Part shown: positions 12,487-28,975 of the stretch, one piece after another
How the letters are laid out: the number at the start of each line of letters is the position of its first letter
How positions within the stretch are numbered: the stretch's first letter is position 1
Assembly (NCBI RefSeq): GCF_019649055.1
Contig: NW_026570327.1
Location: 186,001-250,000, forward strand
Length of the DNA stretch: 64,000 nt
From: Paramacrobiotus metropolitanus
Lineage: Eukaryota > Tardigrada > Eutardigrada > Parachela > Macrobiotidae
Reading direction: 5' to 3'
Position numbers and translations under genes: made by a program
Notes under the pieces: model-generated
The model's input: only the letters and a program-made list of their open reading frames with translations
Told to the model about the DNA's origin: nothing
Databases searched by the model: none

Positions 12487-13018
12487 ACGTAATTTTGTAC
12501 AGCATGTTGGGCACTTTTCAAGGATGTCTAAAAGTGTGGCAGAGAAGTGATTAAGAAATGCGCACAACATGCAGTTGCACATACACGATAGTCTACAGAT
12601 CTACACAGCATACGTGTTTTTTACAATACATCTACTTAATTTTGGATTCTTTCTGGTGGTTGAACTTGAGTTATTGTTGGGCGATTAAACGCAAGTGATG
12701 AGTCTATTTATGCTCTTAATGTGAGGAGTTTGCAATTAAATTATTCAGCTGTGTGAATTGGTTCATCGGAGATTCACCGAACGGCTCATCTTCGAATAAC
12801 CTTTAACCAAAATCCGGAACAAAGAACATATTTACCGTGTATCGCATCTATATAGCGGTCGCACTGCGCAAAATCACTTCGCTTAGATTGACAAGATACT
12901 TTTTAAATACATAATTTAACGTTTAAAATTTTTATGTTTACTGTTAATGTAATTTAACCTTTTTATGGTGTCAGATTGCAGCGAAACTTTATTTTCTGGT
13001 ACTTTGGTTTTATAAATC
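12487..13018. other. Intergenic, CASD1-like gene to the first glycine-rich gene
   Basis: 530 bp, AT-rich. It was searched for transmembrane exons that could complete a CASD1 C-terminal domain, and none was seen. Confidence 0.5.
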
Positions 13019-14036
13019 ATGGATGCATTAAATTATCTTTGTGGTATTACGTTAACGGCTTTAGCCGTCGTTACCGGTAAGCAAAACAATATACAGCATA
13101 TAATTTTGCATATTTATGCCATACGCGAGCATACGAATTTATTGGAACCAGTTTTTGTAGATAAAATCGGGTCGGTGGAGTAAGTAGACGTTTTTCTAGA
13201 TGTTCCATTACGTGACTATCTCATGTTGTTTGCGCCTGGCGCATGTTCGCGATCAGCTTCGGGATGTACAATAGTAGCAAAGAAACAAGTGCAAGCCTAA
13301 AAATAACATGAAGCAGCGCATTGTTACGAAAACTTTGCAGTGGCCGTCGCTCAGGGATACGGAGGATATGGAGGCGGAGGTGGAGGCTATGGAGGGTACG
13401 GGGGCGGCAGCAGTTATGGAGGCGGAAGTTACGGAGGGGGAAGTTACGGATCCATGCAGGGAGGTTACGGTGGATCGTATGGATCGAATACAACGATGAA
13501 TCAGACCGGTGTATTGTACAATATTCCACCTGTGCCTTTGGCGTTCACGTTTCCAGGCCCGCTCCCTATTGTTGGGGTACGTAGTTAATCTTATCTATGT
13601 AATAAAAACCCTCAAAAGCAGTTGTATTATTTGCATCGAAGAATAGCTGTCAAAATGAGCGCAAATAGAATCGAATTAAATATAAATAACACGAATATTT
13701 CATCGTCTTATGTTTTCGTATTTATAGGTCAGCTGGCCGCCGTTGGGAGGCACGCCCTATATTGCGGAAGGACGCTTTCCGTATAACGGTTATGTGGGAG
13801 TGCGTTCTCCACAGATCGCCTATATCAACCGCATGCAGGCCGCACAGATAGCGTACGATGCCATGAGAGCTAACTACTCTTCAGGAGGTTATGGTTACGG
13901 AGGATCGGGGTACGGGAGTGGAGGATACGGAAGCAGTTATGGTGGTAGCGGTGGTTATGGCGGTGGCGGATACGGTGGCGGTGGTTACGGCGGTGGCGGT
14001 TATGGCGGAGGAGGTTACAGTGGATATGGGCGTTAA
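13019..14036 (+). CDS. Secreted glycine/tyrosine-rich structural protein (first of a tandem pair)
   Basis: Three exons, 13019-13076, 13341-13576 and 13728-14036, give 200 residues. Exon 1 and the start of exon 2 encode a signal peptide (MDALNYLCGITLTALAVVTV, likely cut near AVAQ). Next come a GGYGGGGGGYGGYGGG-type block, a unique Pro-rich core (NIPPVPLAFTFPGPLPIVG, SWPPLGGTPYIAEGRFPYNG, then a short helix-forming stretch INRMQAAQIAYDAMRANY), and a C-terminal array of GGYGGG repeats. Such proteins are usually extracellular matrix, cuticle or gland-secretion components; the role here is inferred from composition and the signal peptide. The exon and phase pattern (phase 1, then phase 0) is the same as in the neighbour at 15441, which suggests tandem duplication. 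Confidence 0.8.
13946..14028 (+). repeat. GGY-coding minisatellite inside the glycine-rich gene
   Basis: About five imperfect 15-bp units (ggtggcggttatggc type) encode GGYGG repeats. The array is liable to change length and to be mis-assembled from short reads. Confidence 0.75.
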
Positions 14037-15440
14037 TCAAGCGGCGGCATTGTAGAGCAGTGCAGCCGGATCTGATTGTGTCCGCTAACTGAAGGATCTC
14101 AAAAGGTCAAAACAGTTGTTTTGATTGTGCTTTTTGATTTGAATGCTTAACCAATTTAATGTTGATGGGAAGCTTTAAGAATTAGTGTGCAGCATTTACT
14201 GCGTAGACGTATACTTGAACAACACTGCGAATTACTTAACATCATTCTGTACTGGAATATTATGAATTTTTACCGATAAGAAGCATTCAAGCAGGGTCGT
14301 TGTGCTGGCAATAACGACCATTATAAAATAATATTATGTGTTGACTGTATACATTGATAATTCCATGTGCATGAAATGGCGGAATTTTCTTGTGCATTAT
14401 TAACAGAATACGGCGCTACAAAGATCACCAAGCTTTATATATAAGTTTATTCAAGTAAATGGTAAACAATCAACTAACCGTAGCAGTTACACGGGAATTA
14501 CAGATATAAGCAGTGGAAAGCGCAGCTATTTCCTGAAGATAACAAAAGAAATATGACCTTGAGCATGGAGCAATTAGTTATAACCAGCACATTTACCTGG
14601 TTTACGCAGATAACGATTTATTAATCGACATATAAGACGATTTACGATATCTATATTACACTACGCAGCACATGCGCACCAGCACTCAGACCATCATATC
14701 GCTTAAGGTACAAAGTTTTTAATAAATCACAGATATGTTAATGGCAATGTTACAAAATTATGCAAAAGATCACAAAAAATTTCAAAATTATTTCAGAATT
14801 ACTTCATCTGTCAACATTATAGAATTGTTCAAAATATTTTCAGTTAGCAGTCTAAAGTGCATATTGTGTAACATTATTAACTGTATCAGTATGGTTGGTG
14901 TGCCCAGTCGGCGGATAATTTTAAAGGTCGTTGTGTATACTGCACCGCTTGCTTGCATGGTTTTCTATGCGCGGTTACAGTATTTGCAGGTACGGAGGCG
15001 CATTAATCGAGCAGATACTGCAAATTAAACCAATTAATTATGACAAAGTAATGGCAAGGATGGTCATTGCTTCCAGCTTTTATACTCATTGACATAATTT
15101 CCACCTGCCTTTACGCAGCACAATCGGTCAATTTTACAGTGCAAAGTGTTTTTGATAAATCATCTTCGGACACCAAAGAATCTCCGATGACCCTTGCGAG
15201 ATGCGCGATGTGCCCAAATGAAAGCAATAACATAATATAGTCCGCTGATATTGCTCACAGACTTTCTCTTTCTTTTGGGGTTGCCTGATGAAAAGATCGC
15301 GTTTCAGTAGAGATTTCACTGATTTACCTTGTAGTTATCATTTATTCAAATACACTTCTTATAGTTAGTGAATCTCTTCGTTTTTACATAGTTTCGAACT
15401 TTCGCCCAATCTGCAGTTTATTGTACACCAACCGAAAACC
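14037..15440. other. Intergenic between the two glycine-rich genes
   Basis: 1.4 kb, AT-rich. The 97-codon plus-strand frame around 14735-15028 has no recognisable domain and no clear splice context. Nothing else is visible. Confidence 0.5.
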
Positions 15441-16391
15441 ATGATGTTCCGTTTATCCTCGCATTGGAATGCCTTTCTGCTTTATTTATTTGCCTTTTTA
15501 GGTAACTGTCCTTGACACAAATGTCAAATTTGACTGCATATGTTTAACTTTTATTGAAAGAAAAAGCTACATCTGCGGTTTTTTTAGGCATTGCAGCCAT
15601 AGCATTTATATATATGTATATATATTTAGATTATTGAATTTTGTTTAACTCAACCAAAATGTTATAAGTAGTGCAAGCTTGTTAGTCTGCACTACGTAAT
15701 CAACGAATTCATCCACCTTTAGGAATTAGTCAGTTTTAACTTTTAAGTAATTAATCGTTATTCCTATTTTGGTAAACCGTTTTTTTTTGTAGGAACGATA
15801 CTAGCTTATGGAGAGGGGCCAATGGGGATGAACAGTTACGGTGGGGGTGGCAGTATGGGAGGTTACGGGGGCGGCGGCGCCATGGGAAGTTACAGTGGTG
15901 GCGGCAATGGTTATGGCGGTCCCTATAGCAATTACGGTGACGATGGCGGATGGATGGATGTGGGAAAATTGGACTGGGGCCCAGTATCACCAGTGCCGTA
16001 TTGGCCGCTACCGGTGCGTATCTGCGTAGTTTGGGATTAAATGGTTTTTACTTTTTACCAGTACAAAATGAGGATGTAATGGTTTGCAGACAACACACAA
16101 CGTATACAGTATTGTACTACTTAATTGCAATTGAATATGCAAGCGGGCAAGCCGATCATCGCCTGTCTGTTATCGCAGTTTCTATTGTCTCCAAGGTGCA
16201 CCTAAGCATGTTTATTTAATTTTGGCTAATGTTTTTTATTCCTTTATTTCCTTTTCCAGTTTTTGCCACCTGCATGGCCGTTGTTCCCTAATCGCGATTT
16301 CGCCTATGGTTACTATCCATTTCCCTTCACATGGGGCTTTCCTGGGTACTCTCGTGGTTTCTATGGCGGTTTTGGAAGGAGCGGCTATTAA
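15441..16391 (+). CDS. Secreted glycine/aromatic-rich structural protein (second of the pair)
   Basis: Exons 15441-15501, 15793-16013 and 16260-16391 give 137 residues. A signal peptide (MMFRLSSHWNAFLLYLFAFL, with cleavage expected near ILAYG) is followed by a short Gly-rich block (NSYGGGGSMGGYGGGGAMG and similar). An aromatic/Pro-rich core follows (DWGPVSPVPYWPLP, FLPPAWPLFPNRDF, YGYYPFPFTWGFPGY), ending RGFYGGFGRSGY. The intron positions and phases equal those of the gene at 13019, and both have a PVP core next to the second splice site, so they are probably diverged tandem duplicates. Extracellular structural function is inferred only. Confidence 0.75.
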
Positions 16392-17475
16392 CAAATTTAA
16401 TTGAGCTTAATTAATAAGATCTCCACAGTATGCTTCAATGATGTTTGCACTGACAGTTATTTTCGTTGTTACCGTGATCTGAAACATAAATATATGCCTA
16501 CCGGCTTTGCCTAAACGTCTAGTTGGTGCGTATGTAAAACCTTCTGTAGCGTGTTTAACGATGAGTTTTATGTAAATACCACAATACTTTTGCTGATTGC
16601 GGATTTGCGGTGATACTTTGCGTGAAATAAATTTCGCGGGCCGAAGTACATATGCTACACTGTACAAAACTATAGAGCACACCACCACCAGTATCTACAA
16701 AAAAGCCATCTACGTGCCGATTTATTATTGCAGTTCAAGTTATGTAAATAGTATTTATTAATTGACAATCTGCGTTTCCGGAATCCGGATTTTGTTATTG
16801 CAGGTTTGATTTTTCCCGTTTCTATGTACTTTCATTTGTTTATCAAAAATATGCGTTCAGCGTGCACTGGTATGAGACATTGCTCACATTTCCGGTTCGC
16901 TACCGGATTTTCACCCAAATCACGAACCTGACCTTTGGATTCACCGTAGCCTACGTAGGTAAACAATTTCTCATCACATCGAAGCATACGAATATCCTTT
17001 CGCTTGGCACAAACCGCAATGCAGCGTTATCAGTTAGTAACTGACTGTGCTCCAGTTGTAATTTCACAGGGCGGTCGTCAAGGAGGCATTAACTTTAGGT
17101 CGTTTCCGCCCCGTCTTGAAGACGCTCGCAACGCCAATCAGTGTTTTTGACGTAACATGTGAAAATTTCAGCAAGAATAAAAACCAGTTTTGATGTTGGT
17201 AACGAAACTTCATTTGATCATTCTAGCACGCGTTCTATCGCCAATTATGCATATGTTTGCATTAATTTCAAAAACCTTATTCACCTGGAGAACGTGAAAC
17301 GGTGGTGGTCCAACGTGAATGCATAAGTTCATGAGTGCAACGGTGCTAGCAAATTTTTACGTACTCGTTCGCAACTTTTTGTTGCGACTGTTGGTGAGTG
17401 TTCACTCGTTCTGAGTCTCTGATTATTGTCTGATTGCCGCCGGATCCGGTATTGTTGCAGGCAGCAGTTGTTAAT
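16392..17475. other. Intergenic, glycine-rich gene to PAPSS
   Basis: 1.1 kb, AT-rich, containing the upstream PAPSS promoter side. No coding, RNA or repeat feature was supported. Confidence 0.5.
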
Positions 17476-21838
<4,363 letters not shown>

Positions 21839-22871
21839 TGCTGAAAATGACACCCGTTTAGTTCAGTTTTATTGTAGTCCATGACAGAGGATAAACTTAA
21901 TATATATTGCGCTGTTGTAGAATGCTTTCCATGAGGTGTTCGGGTATCTCTTGAAATTTGTTAACGTGCTATTGCATTCCGCTGTTGCTGTTTTATGCGG
22001 TACGTTTTATTTTTTTGAATAGTTTGAAAACTTTTATCATTTTGCTTGTTAATGGGACCAAGCGCCGGTGAATTGTCGCTCAACAGCATGAATTAAAGCG
22101 GTTTTTGTGTCGTCGTGAAAAACTCGTTATTTTTATTCAGTATTCAAATATTCGCATTATTTAACTATTAGTTCCGGTGTTGCTTAATACTGCGCCGTAC
22201 AAACAATTATAATTCGTGGTCAACTTTGTACAAGACGTAACTGCGCGCAGCGTAGAATTATCGGGGAACAATCTTCGTTAAGCATGGCTGTGGAGAAAGG
22301 TGTGAATTCTGAGCAGTCAGCTTATCGCAGAAATTAAATCTGTGATTAATGAGATTAATTAGTGTGACTTGGACTCCATAGTCCATGCCTCCCGTTTTCC
22401 TGAAAAGACCACCACAAATCGCTTAGGTGGTTTTCGTGTGCATAATTATTTCGGAAATCTTTATTAAAACATTAAATAACTGCAACTTACAAACTTTTCT
22501 GTGTGCTGAATGTGAGTGCGACCCATGCTTTTGAGATTTAAAATATTTTTAGTGCTCGACACTCGTACAGCAATAACGTAGCAGCATATTGTAGAGAAAA
22601 ATTTCATGGAGTACAGTACAGATCAATATAGTGTACAACTGGTGTGAGCAGGTGTCGCGCACGCAGAGTAATTTATCTGTAAGATAAATTATAACAGATA
22701 TACGGTAGATAACTGGAAACAGTAAATTAATTTTACCCTCTGGGCTGTGGTCAACGAGCGGTCCTTTAAATTGTTTATTATCAGCAGTTGTCTCATTTTG
22801 ACTTCATTCGCTAGTAATTTATAACCGAGGCCACTATATTATTGCTGAAGCGAAATAGTGAATTCTCCAGG
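21839..22871. other. Intergenic, PAPSS to the Ser/Gly-rich secreted gene
   Basis: 1.0 kb, AT-rich. A short ATG frame at 22284 (MAVEK followed by a gtgtga donor-like site) could be a non-conserved leader exon, but support is weak. Confidence 0.4.
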
Positions 22872-25800
22872 ATGATGTTGTGTCTTCGACAATTTTTGAC
22901 TCTCGGTAAGAAACGCTTGTGCCAAAACCGATTATACTACGTTTGGTTTGATGAAGTTATTATTACATTTTAAGCAGCATGCAGCATAGCTTTGTTAAAT
23001 AAGCCTTATATCCGAGATTAACGTGACTTATTATTTCCATTTCAGTTCTACTTATAATATGCACTCTGCACTTGGATAGTATACAGGCTCGCCGAGCTGC
23101 AGCGCATTCCTCAACCTCCGACGCCAGTTCAGACGATGAATATACCTACAGTTCGCGATGGATGACCACAACGCACCGTCCCCGGCAAACTACCCGTTAC
23201 CACGCATCATCCAGTAGATACGGGTCATCGCGATCAGTCTCAGACACTGGCTATTCTTCCCGTTATGGTTCTGGATCCAGTTACGATTCCGACCACTATC
23301 GAACGAGCAGCCGTACCGCATCCACCGGAAATGCCCGGCACAGCTCTGACTCCTATTACTCATCAGGCAGTGGCAGCCGCACTACAACCGCACCGCGATG
23401 GAAAACCACCAGCAGTCGTTATAGCAGCAGCTCCGGAGATTATTTCGGATACACAGGACGACCTAGCTCTTATCGACGAACGGAGAGCACTGACGGGTAC
23501 TACAGCAGTCGCACGGGATCGGGATTAAGTTCATCGCGTTCATATACTGGTGGTGCAAGTGATTATGCCAGCGGGACAAGCCGCTACTTGGACGGTTATC
23601 GCACACGCGAAACGTCCCGGTTAAGTCGTATATCCCCTGGTGGAAACGATTACAGTTATAACTCGGCAAGCTGGCGATCCGAAACCTATTCTGCAACAAC
23701 AAAAAAACCATCAAGCTTGGGAAAGGTCATGAGCTCTATTACAGGTATTTATTTTCAGTCATCCGGTACAAATATCTTGTAAGCGGTCTTGTAAGATATT
23801 TGTAATAACCGATTCTGATCGGTTATTAGCTGATCGCTATAGTAAATCAGTGTTCTTTCAGCTTAATATCAAGTATTTTTATGTGATTAAAAAATTAACG
23901 AGACGTAACGGAACGATTCGAATTAGTCTGTATCGGGTAATTTAATTACTGGTATACAATACTGCGATATTTCATGAACATTTCGTTGTAAAGTCTGTAC
24001 GTATGTTATAGCGATTTATAACTGGGGAAAGCAAAGAAAAAAATTATTTTAGTAACTTGCATCAGCAGCATTGGTGAACAGATCAAATGCGTACATTCTT
24101 TTAATTAAGTAATACATTACTACCTTATTTATATTATTTGCAGGAATGCTGGGATCCTCGTCATCGCATTCTGGTGGCCATAAGACCGGCTCCTCGTCAT
24201 CCGGTGCCCTTTCCTCTATCACATCTCTGCTGGGTGGTGGTTCCAGCAAAAGCGGATTGTCGGGCGGCTCGGGCAGTTCATCCTCCGGTATGAGCAAATA
24301 CCTGATGCCAGCATTAACATTCGGTGGAAAGCACTTGGCCAAGATGGTCGCCAAAAAATTCGGTTCCGGTGGATCCAAGAGTGGCGGCCATTCCACTGGA
24401 GCGTTGGCCGCATCCGGTGCCGGTATCGGTAGCGTTGCTGGTCTGTTAGGATTCGGCCGTGGCAGCTCACATTCACGTCAGTCCGGCGGTTATGTGGCGC
24501 CGATTGGTCCAATCCCGGATACAAGCGGTTACGCGGATCCGCATGCGCGAGTACAGCCACCAAATCGCGCGGTTCCTATTGGTCAACCGATTACGACGAC
24601 CGAGTCCGTCCCGATTATGACACCGGCCATGAACGATCGAAAAGTGGTTCCATTCATGTCTTTCACCAGTACAACACATGCACCAGAATCACAGCAGGAA
24701 AATCACAACATTGACCCGTGTTTACTGGTGCAGTGGAATTACGAGTTTAAGTTTACCGAATTACCCAATTTGCTCGTGGGATTGATTGCGAATGACAGCG
24801 CTTCTGGAGAAAGTGTCCAGGACAAATTTAAGTAAGCGTGCGAACTGCAGTAGTTTTTTAAGGTACAGTACATCATGTACATGTGTATACGCACAGCTAA
24901 AAAAAGCTCTTGGTTGTGATGCAGTTTTCTTCAAGTTTTCGTGGCGATGATAGCGGAAATGTCGGAGACTGTGGACATCGACCATTCGGAAGCGGTTTTC
25001 CGTATTCCAGAAGGCTATTCGTCGGAAAGGTGCCGGCCGAACGGAGAACGCGTTGCCAGATCGACCGCGGATGGTTCTTTAGCGACACGATGCGACATTG
25101 CTCGTCGCATGCGCATGACGGTATTTCTTGACCCCAGTTTGATTACAGCACTAGCGCTCATCTATTGTTAGACTGATCGCAAAAATTTATTTTTGCAAAC
25201 TTATTTTCGAAAACTGATCTAGCGAGTTGATAAAAAAAATTCATGTGCTCATTTTAGCTTCCGGAATGCCATATCGAGGAGAATCCAACCGAACGTCCAC
25301 TAGAATGGACGTTTACCACCAGACCTGTGCACACCGCAATAGAAGGCCTGCATTCAGTTTACCTCAACCCCAACCGCAGCACCAACGATTTCAAAGGTAT
25401 TATTTATGTACTTTCAAAGTTTTTGGAGTAGTTTGAGTTGTTAAGCGGGTGAAACCAATAACCGTAAAATTAATTGTTTTTATGATGCTAGAACTGGTTC
25501 GGTCGGTGAAGAATTGTTATGCACATACCGGAAGGCCCAGATACGAGCAGCAACATTCGTGCCTGGACTTTCACATTAATCCGGAAACGATATTATCAAA
25601 TTTGCCTCCAGACCACCATAATTCCCTATTTGGAAATAAAGACGTGTGTCGGTAAGTTAACTCTGCTAAAAATTGTAGAAGATTAATTGCTTGATGAACC
25701 TTAATCTAACAGCATTACTTTATAGTACTAACCGGTGGGTTCAGAACGCGCTTTGTACAATACTTATAGCTGGGTATACGTATTTCTGTTGATAATAAAC

Positions 25801-26288
25801 ATTTTGCTGAGGACAAAATCAATCTAAAATTAATAATTCGCAGCACATTGCTTATTATTTTCACAATAATATTAGCCTTCATATTATCATTCGTACTGTT
25901 GATGTACAATTCAATTACTTAATAAGTAATAGCGTTTTGCAGTCAATTCCTGAACTTTGATTTGCTTTCTTGTGCAAACCCAAATCCAGTGGAGGGTGAT
26001 GACGCAGATTGTTCCATTGATGACCTCTTAGTGATCAACGCATTTTCAAGGAATATTTATTTGTGTTCCCATGAAATTGAGCCAGAAATGGTAAGCGACT
26101 ATTACTGCATTGATACAGGGAGTAATATCAAAGAGTTCGCAGAAATACTCGCACTTGTCACTCGTAGTGTGTAATTTTAGAACTGCAAAGTGCTCCATAG
26201 AGCATCCATGGCATCCATGTTGACTGTTTTCGTTTTTTTACAGATCGAAGCCATACAGAGACGATTTCCACCGAGTGACGAACAGTGA
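22872..26288 (+). CDS. Secreted Ser/Gly-rich protein with a Cys-containing C-terminal region, family unknown
   Basis: Eight phase-consistent exons: 22872-22905, 23046-23744, 24144-24831, 24925-25120, 25258-25396, 25492-25651, 25943-26090, 26244-26288; about 702 residues. A signal peptide (MMLCLRQFLTLVLLIICTLH, cleavage near SIQA) is followed by about 230 residues rich in Ser, Tyr, Arg and Thr. A Ser/Gly block follows that contains an Ala/Lys helix-like stretch (YLMPALTFGGKHLAKMVAKK) and GAGIGSVAGLLGFG. The last ~270 residues are of normal complexity with scattered cysteines (for example ERCRPNGERV, TRCDIARRMRM, LPECHIEENP, DVCRQF, LLSCANPNP, DADCSIDDL, YLCSHEIEPEM) and probably fold as a disulfide-bonded domain. 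I do not recognise it. The exon 4 acceptor (AG at 24923-24924) was chosen because only it keeps the downstream frame open. A matrix, cuticle or gland product is a guess. Confidence 0.7.
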
Positions 26289-27311
26289 TCCCAGAAAACC
26301 TCAAACTGAAAAAGAGAATTGCGAGTACTTTTCTGAGAAAGAAACGTTTTAAATCTTGATTACATTACAAATAACAATTAGGCTGTATAATGTATATACA
26401 GGGCATAAACTATTCGTTAAAGGTACGTAGCCGATCAAGTTGTACGTTCGCACAAATACATAACTGCTTCACATTTGATCGCGTTCACAATACGTACGTA
26501 CGAGTACTGAATTGAATTTCACACATCCTGACCTGTCCTCAGTGTCCTGCATCACTTATATCTTGTTGTTACGATATGATTAACGTTAAAATGTTAAAAT
26601 AAAAATTATTATAAAAATAAGATTTATTAATGTTAAAATAAAAAATTAGATGTTAAAATATCAGATAAATAATAAATTAATAATGCAATTAGACGTCGCC
26701 ATATGATCATATCTATGGAATATACCTCATAGTCAGTAGCAAGAACTATTAGGCATCGGAATTTACTCGTGTAACACGTACAGGAATTTGTTCGCTTGCT
26801 AATTTTAAATTACTTTATTCGTACATATGCCGAATGCACAACCGTATGGAGTCGCAACCGGTAAATCTACAAATTTGCATATTTATATTTATACTGAAAT
26901 ATATATAGATATACGTAGTTACATAACTTACACTCAACAAGAAAAATAAACACACCTAAACTGCTTAAATTTTAAAGAACTTTTTCGACAGTTTTCCGTG
27001 TATCCTGCAGTTCAACGATCCGACATCTGGCAGCGGTATATATCAAACATTTATTCATAACAAATTAACATTTATTCCGTTCTTTTCATAAATATAGATA
27101 TACTGTATAGTACACGAGATCACCGAAAAATGATCCACCCCTCATTACAAATCGAAAACATTTTTACCGTTAAATTCGGACACACATCATATTCACAGAT
27201 ATCGGCAGACAACAGTTACGGAACAAGGAGTGCTGAAGGTACAATACAAAGTTAATAAAGGCCATAAATTATTAACATGTGCTGTACACTGTACAGACAG
27301 TACAGTTCCCA
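26289..27311. other. Convergent intergenic region
   Basis: 1.0 kb of very AT-rich sequence between two 3' ends, with short repeats of the type atgttaaaataaaaa around 26580-26660. No gene is visible. Confidence 0.5.
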
Positions 27312-28032
27312 CTATTCAAAGATAGTTACTCCGCCTGGATCATCGTCTTCCGGATTGAAACCCTCGTCGAGAATTTCTATGCCGCCTTTGGAACGAGTAA
27401 ACAAATGCCATCGATACCGGTTGTTGAGCAAGCAGGCCAGGCCGATGATTATCGACAAGAAAACCGCAACGCCACCGATAACCACGTACAAATATGCTGC
27501 AAAACAGTAAAGCATAAGTGACGAAGATACTGTAACTAAGTACAGTAACCCACCGTGTGCATTACGAGCAGGTAACCACAATTTTTGTATCGCTCCTTTC
27601 AATATATCAAAAAAATAATGATTATATTTATATAACTTCGCACTGATTTCGACCACTTATCGTTTATGAAACGATCTTTGTAATAATTATACGGCTCCAA
27701 GTGACCAAGTCTCGACACTACGCAATACGAGACCGGAAACTGAAAATAATGACAGGAGAACCAAAACAGATAAAATTATGAATTCATGATAGAATATGAA
27801 ATTATGAATCTACCATAAATATTTGAATCTACCCTAAATATGCAGGTACTGCTCAAAATCAACAGTTAAATTACACAGTTCACACCTGTCATGTTCAAGT
27901 CATTTAAGCCAATGCACTATGCTACCATACTGTAGTCTTTGAGAGAAGTACTGTAATCGAGAGTTTTTAGAAATAAACCATACCATTTTGAACTGTCCGC
28001 AAAACTTCGATGCGTGGATCTGTGTCATTCAT
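27312..28032 (-). CDS. Small single-pass membrane protein (77 residues), family unknown
   Basis: Two exons, 27984-28032 and 27312-27496, join in phase 1 to give 77 residues. A 17-residue polar N-terminus (MNDTDPRIEVLRTVQNA) leads into one long hydrophobic segment (YLYVVIGGVAVFLSIIIGLA). A basic flank (NNRYRWHLFTRSKGG) and an acidic tail (EILDEGFNPEDDDPGG) follow. The positive flank after the segment argues for N-out/C-in topology. It looks like a small integral membrane protein (SMIM-like), but I cannot name a family. An additional exon inside the 487-bp intron cannot be excluded. Confidence 0.55.
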
Positions 28033-28096
28033 GACTTTTCCACTCCTGTGGAATCTTCAACATAGCTGGCAGCTCGGCGTCACAAATCAGGCTGCC

Positions 28097-28290
28097 GTCG
28101 CGTCGAGCAGAATACTCTATTGGTTGGACCGATACGCAGCTTTGGAATACGCAGCTTTGGTAGGACCGATACGGTAGTAAGGCAAAATTGGCTTTGGCTT
28201 GGGCTTGGGTAAGGCTTTGGTTGGTAGCTAGGAATACGCAGCTTTGGTTGGACCGATACGGTAGTAAGGCAAAATTTGGAATGCTGTCAA
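28097..28290. repeat. Imperfect tandem repeat, unit about 87 bp
   Basis: The string gcagctttgg with its 30-bp right flank (gaccgatacggtagtaaggc and onward) occurs at 28151 and again at 28238, an 87-bp period. A partial third copy lies just upstream (accgatacgcagctttgg near 28130). The short pieces between the copies (ggcttgggcttgggtaaggc) are themselves repetitive. Confidence 0.8.
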
Positions 28291-28448
28291 AGCATGCTGA
28301 ATGTCCCTTCAAAATAGAAGCTAAGAAGCTGCACAAAGAGTCCACCAGCTTTCCCAATTCCCGCCGGTTCCTGTCAACAACGATCGCAACTCGATAACAG
28401 AGCTAGGAAATAGGAACTCCAAAATCGCACACAGCAACCTGCTAAAAA

Positions 28449-28597
28449 AATAGCATACGCAAAGAAGACAGCAGAAGAGCAAAAGGCGAAAAATCTAAGC
28501 AGGAGTCAGTAATACTGCAAAAATAGCATACGCGAAGAAGACAGCAGAAGAGCAAAAAGGCGAAAAATCTAAGCAGGAGTCAGTAATACTGCAAATT
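28449..28597. repeat. Tandem duplication, 73-bp unit, two copies
   Basis: tagcatacgc begins at 28451 and again at 28524. The two 73-bp copies differ at two positions, a c/g exchange plus one extra a. They end in ctaagcaggagtcagtaata followed by ctgcaa. The near identity implies a recent duplication or a satellite fragment. Confidence 0.85.
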
Positions 28598-28975
28598 TTA
28601 AAATTCCGTAATCTGCGCTGCTTCCGATCGGCATGCTTTTGCTGGTATGTCATTCCGTCTCACAGCGGATTCTTCGAGGCGGTTCACTCGGCTACTGGCC
28701 TAATACTGAGGCAACCGCCTCGAGTCGTCAATTAACGCTTGTACGCATTTCGAGTGCGTATGGCGTATCAGTAAGTACTTATGGTAAAGTGCCGATTTCC
28801 AACAATCGTTCTTTATAGTTTATGGTGTACTTTTGTTATTTGAGGTAAAACTTCGGTAAACCTCAGCGTATTTGTTGTTTAGTGGAATTACTTTTAATCC
28901 AGTTTCATCAGACGAACCCAGAATGCAACTAGAACACTTTCATGTTTCATCTTGCTTAGAAATAATTTCCACGGG

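Noticed and set aside
28188-28397. ORF with Ala/Trp-rich repeats
   Set aside because: Translation of the 87-bp tandem repeat; no independent coding evidence.
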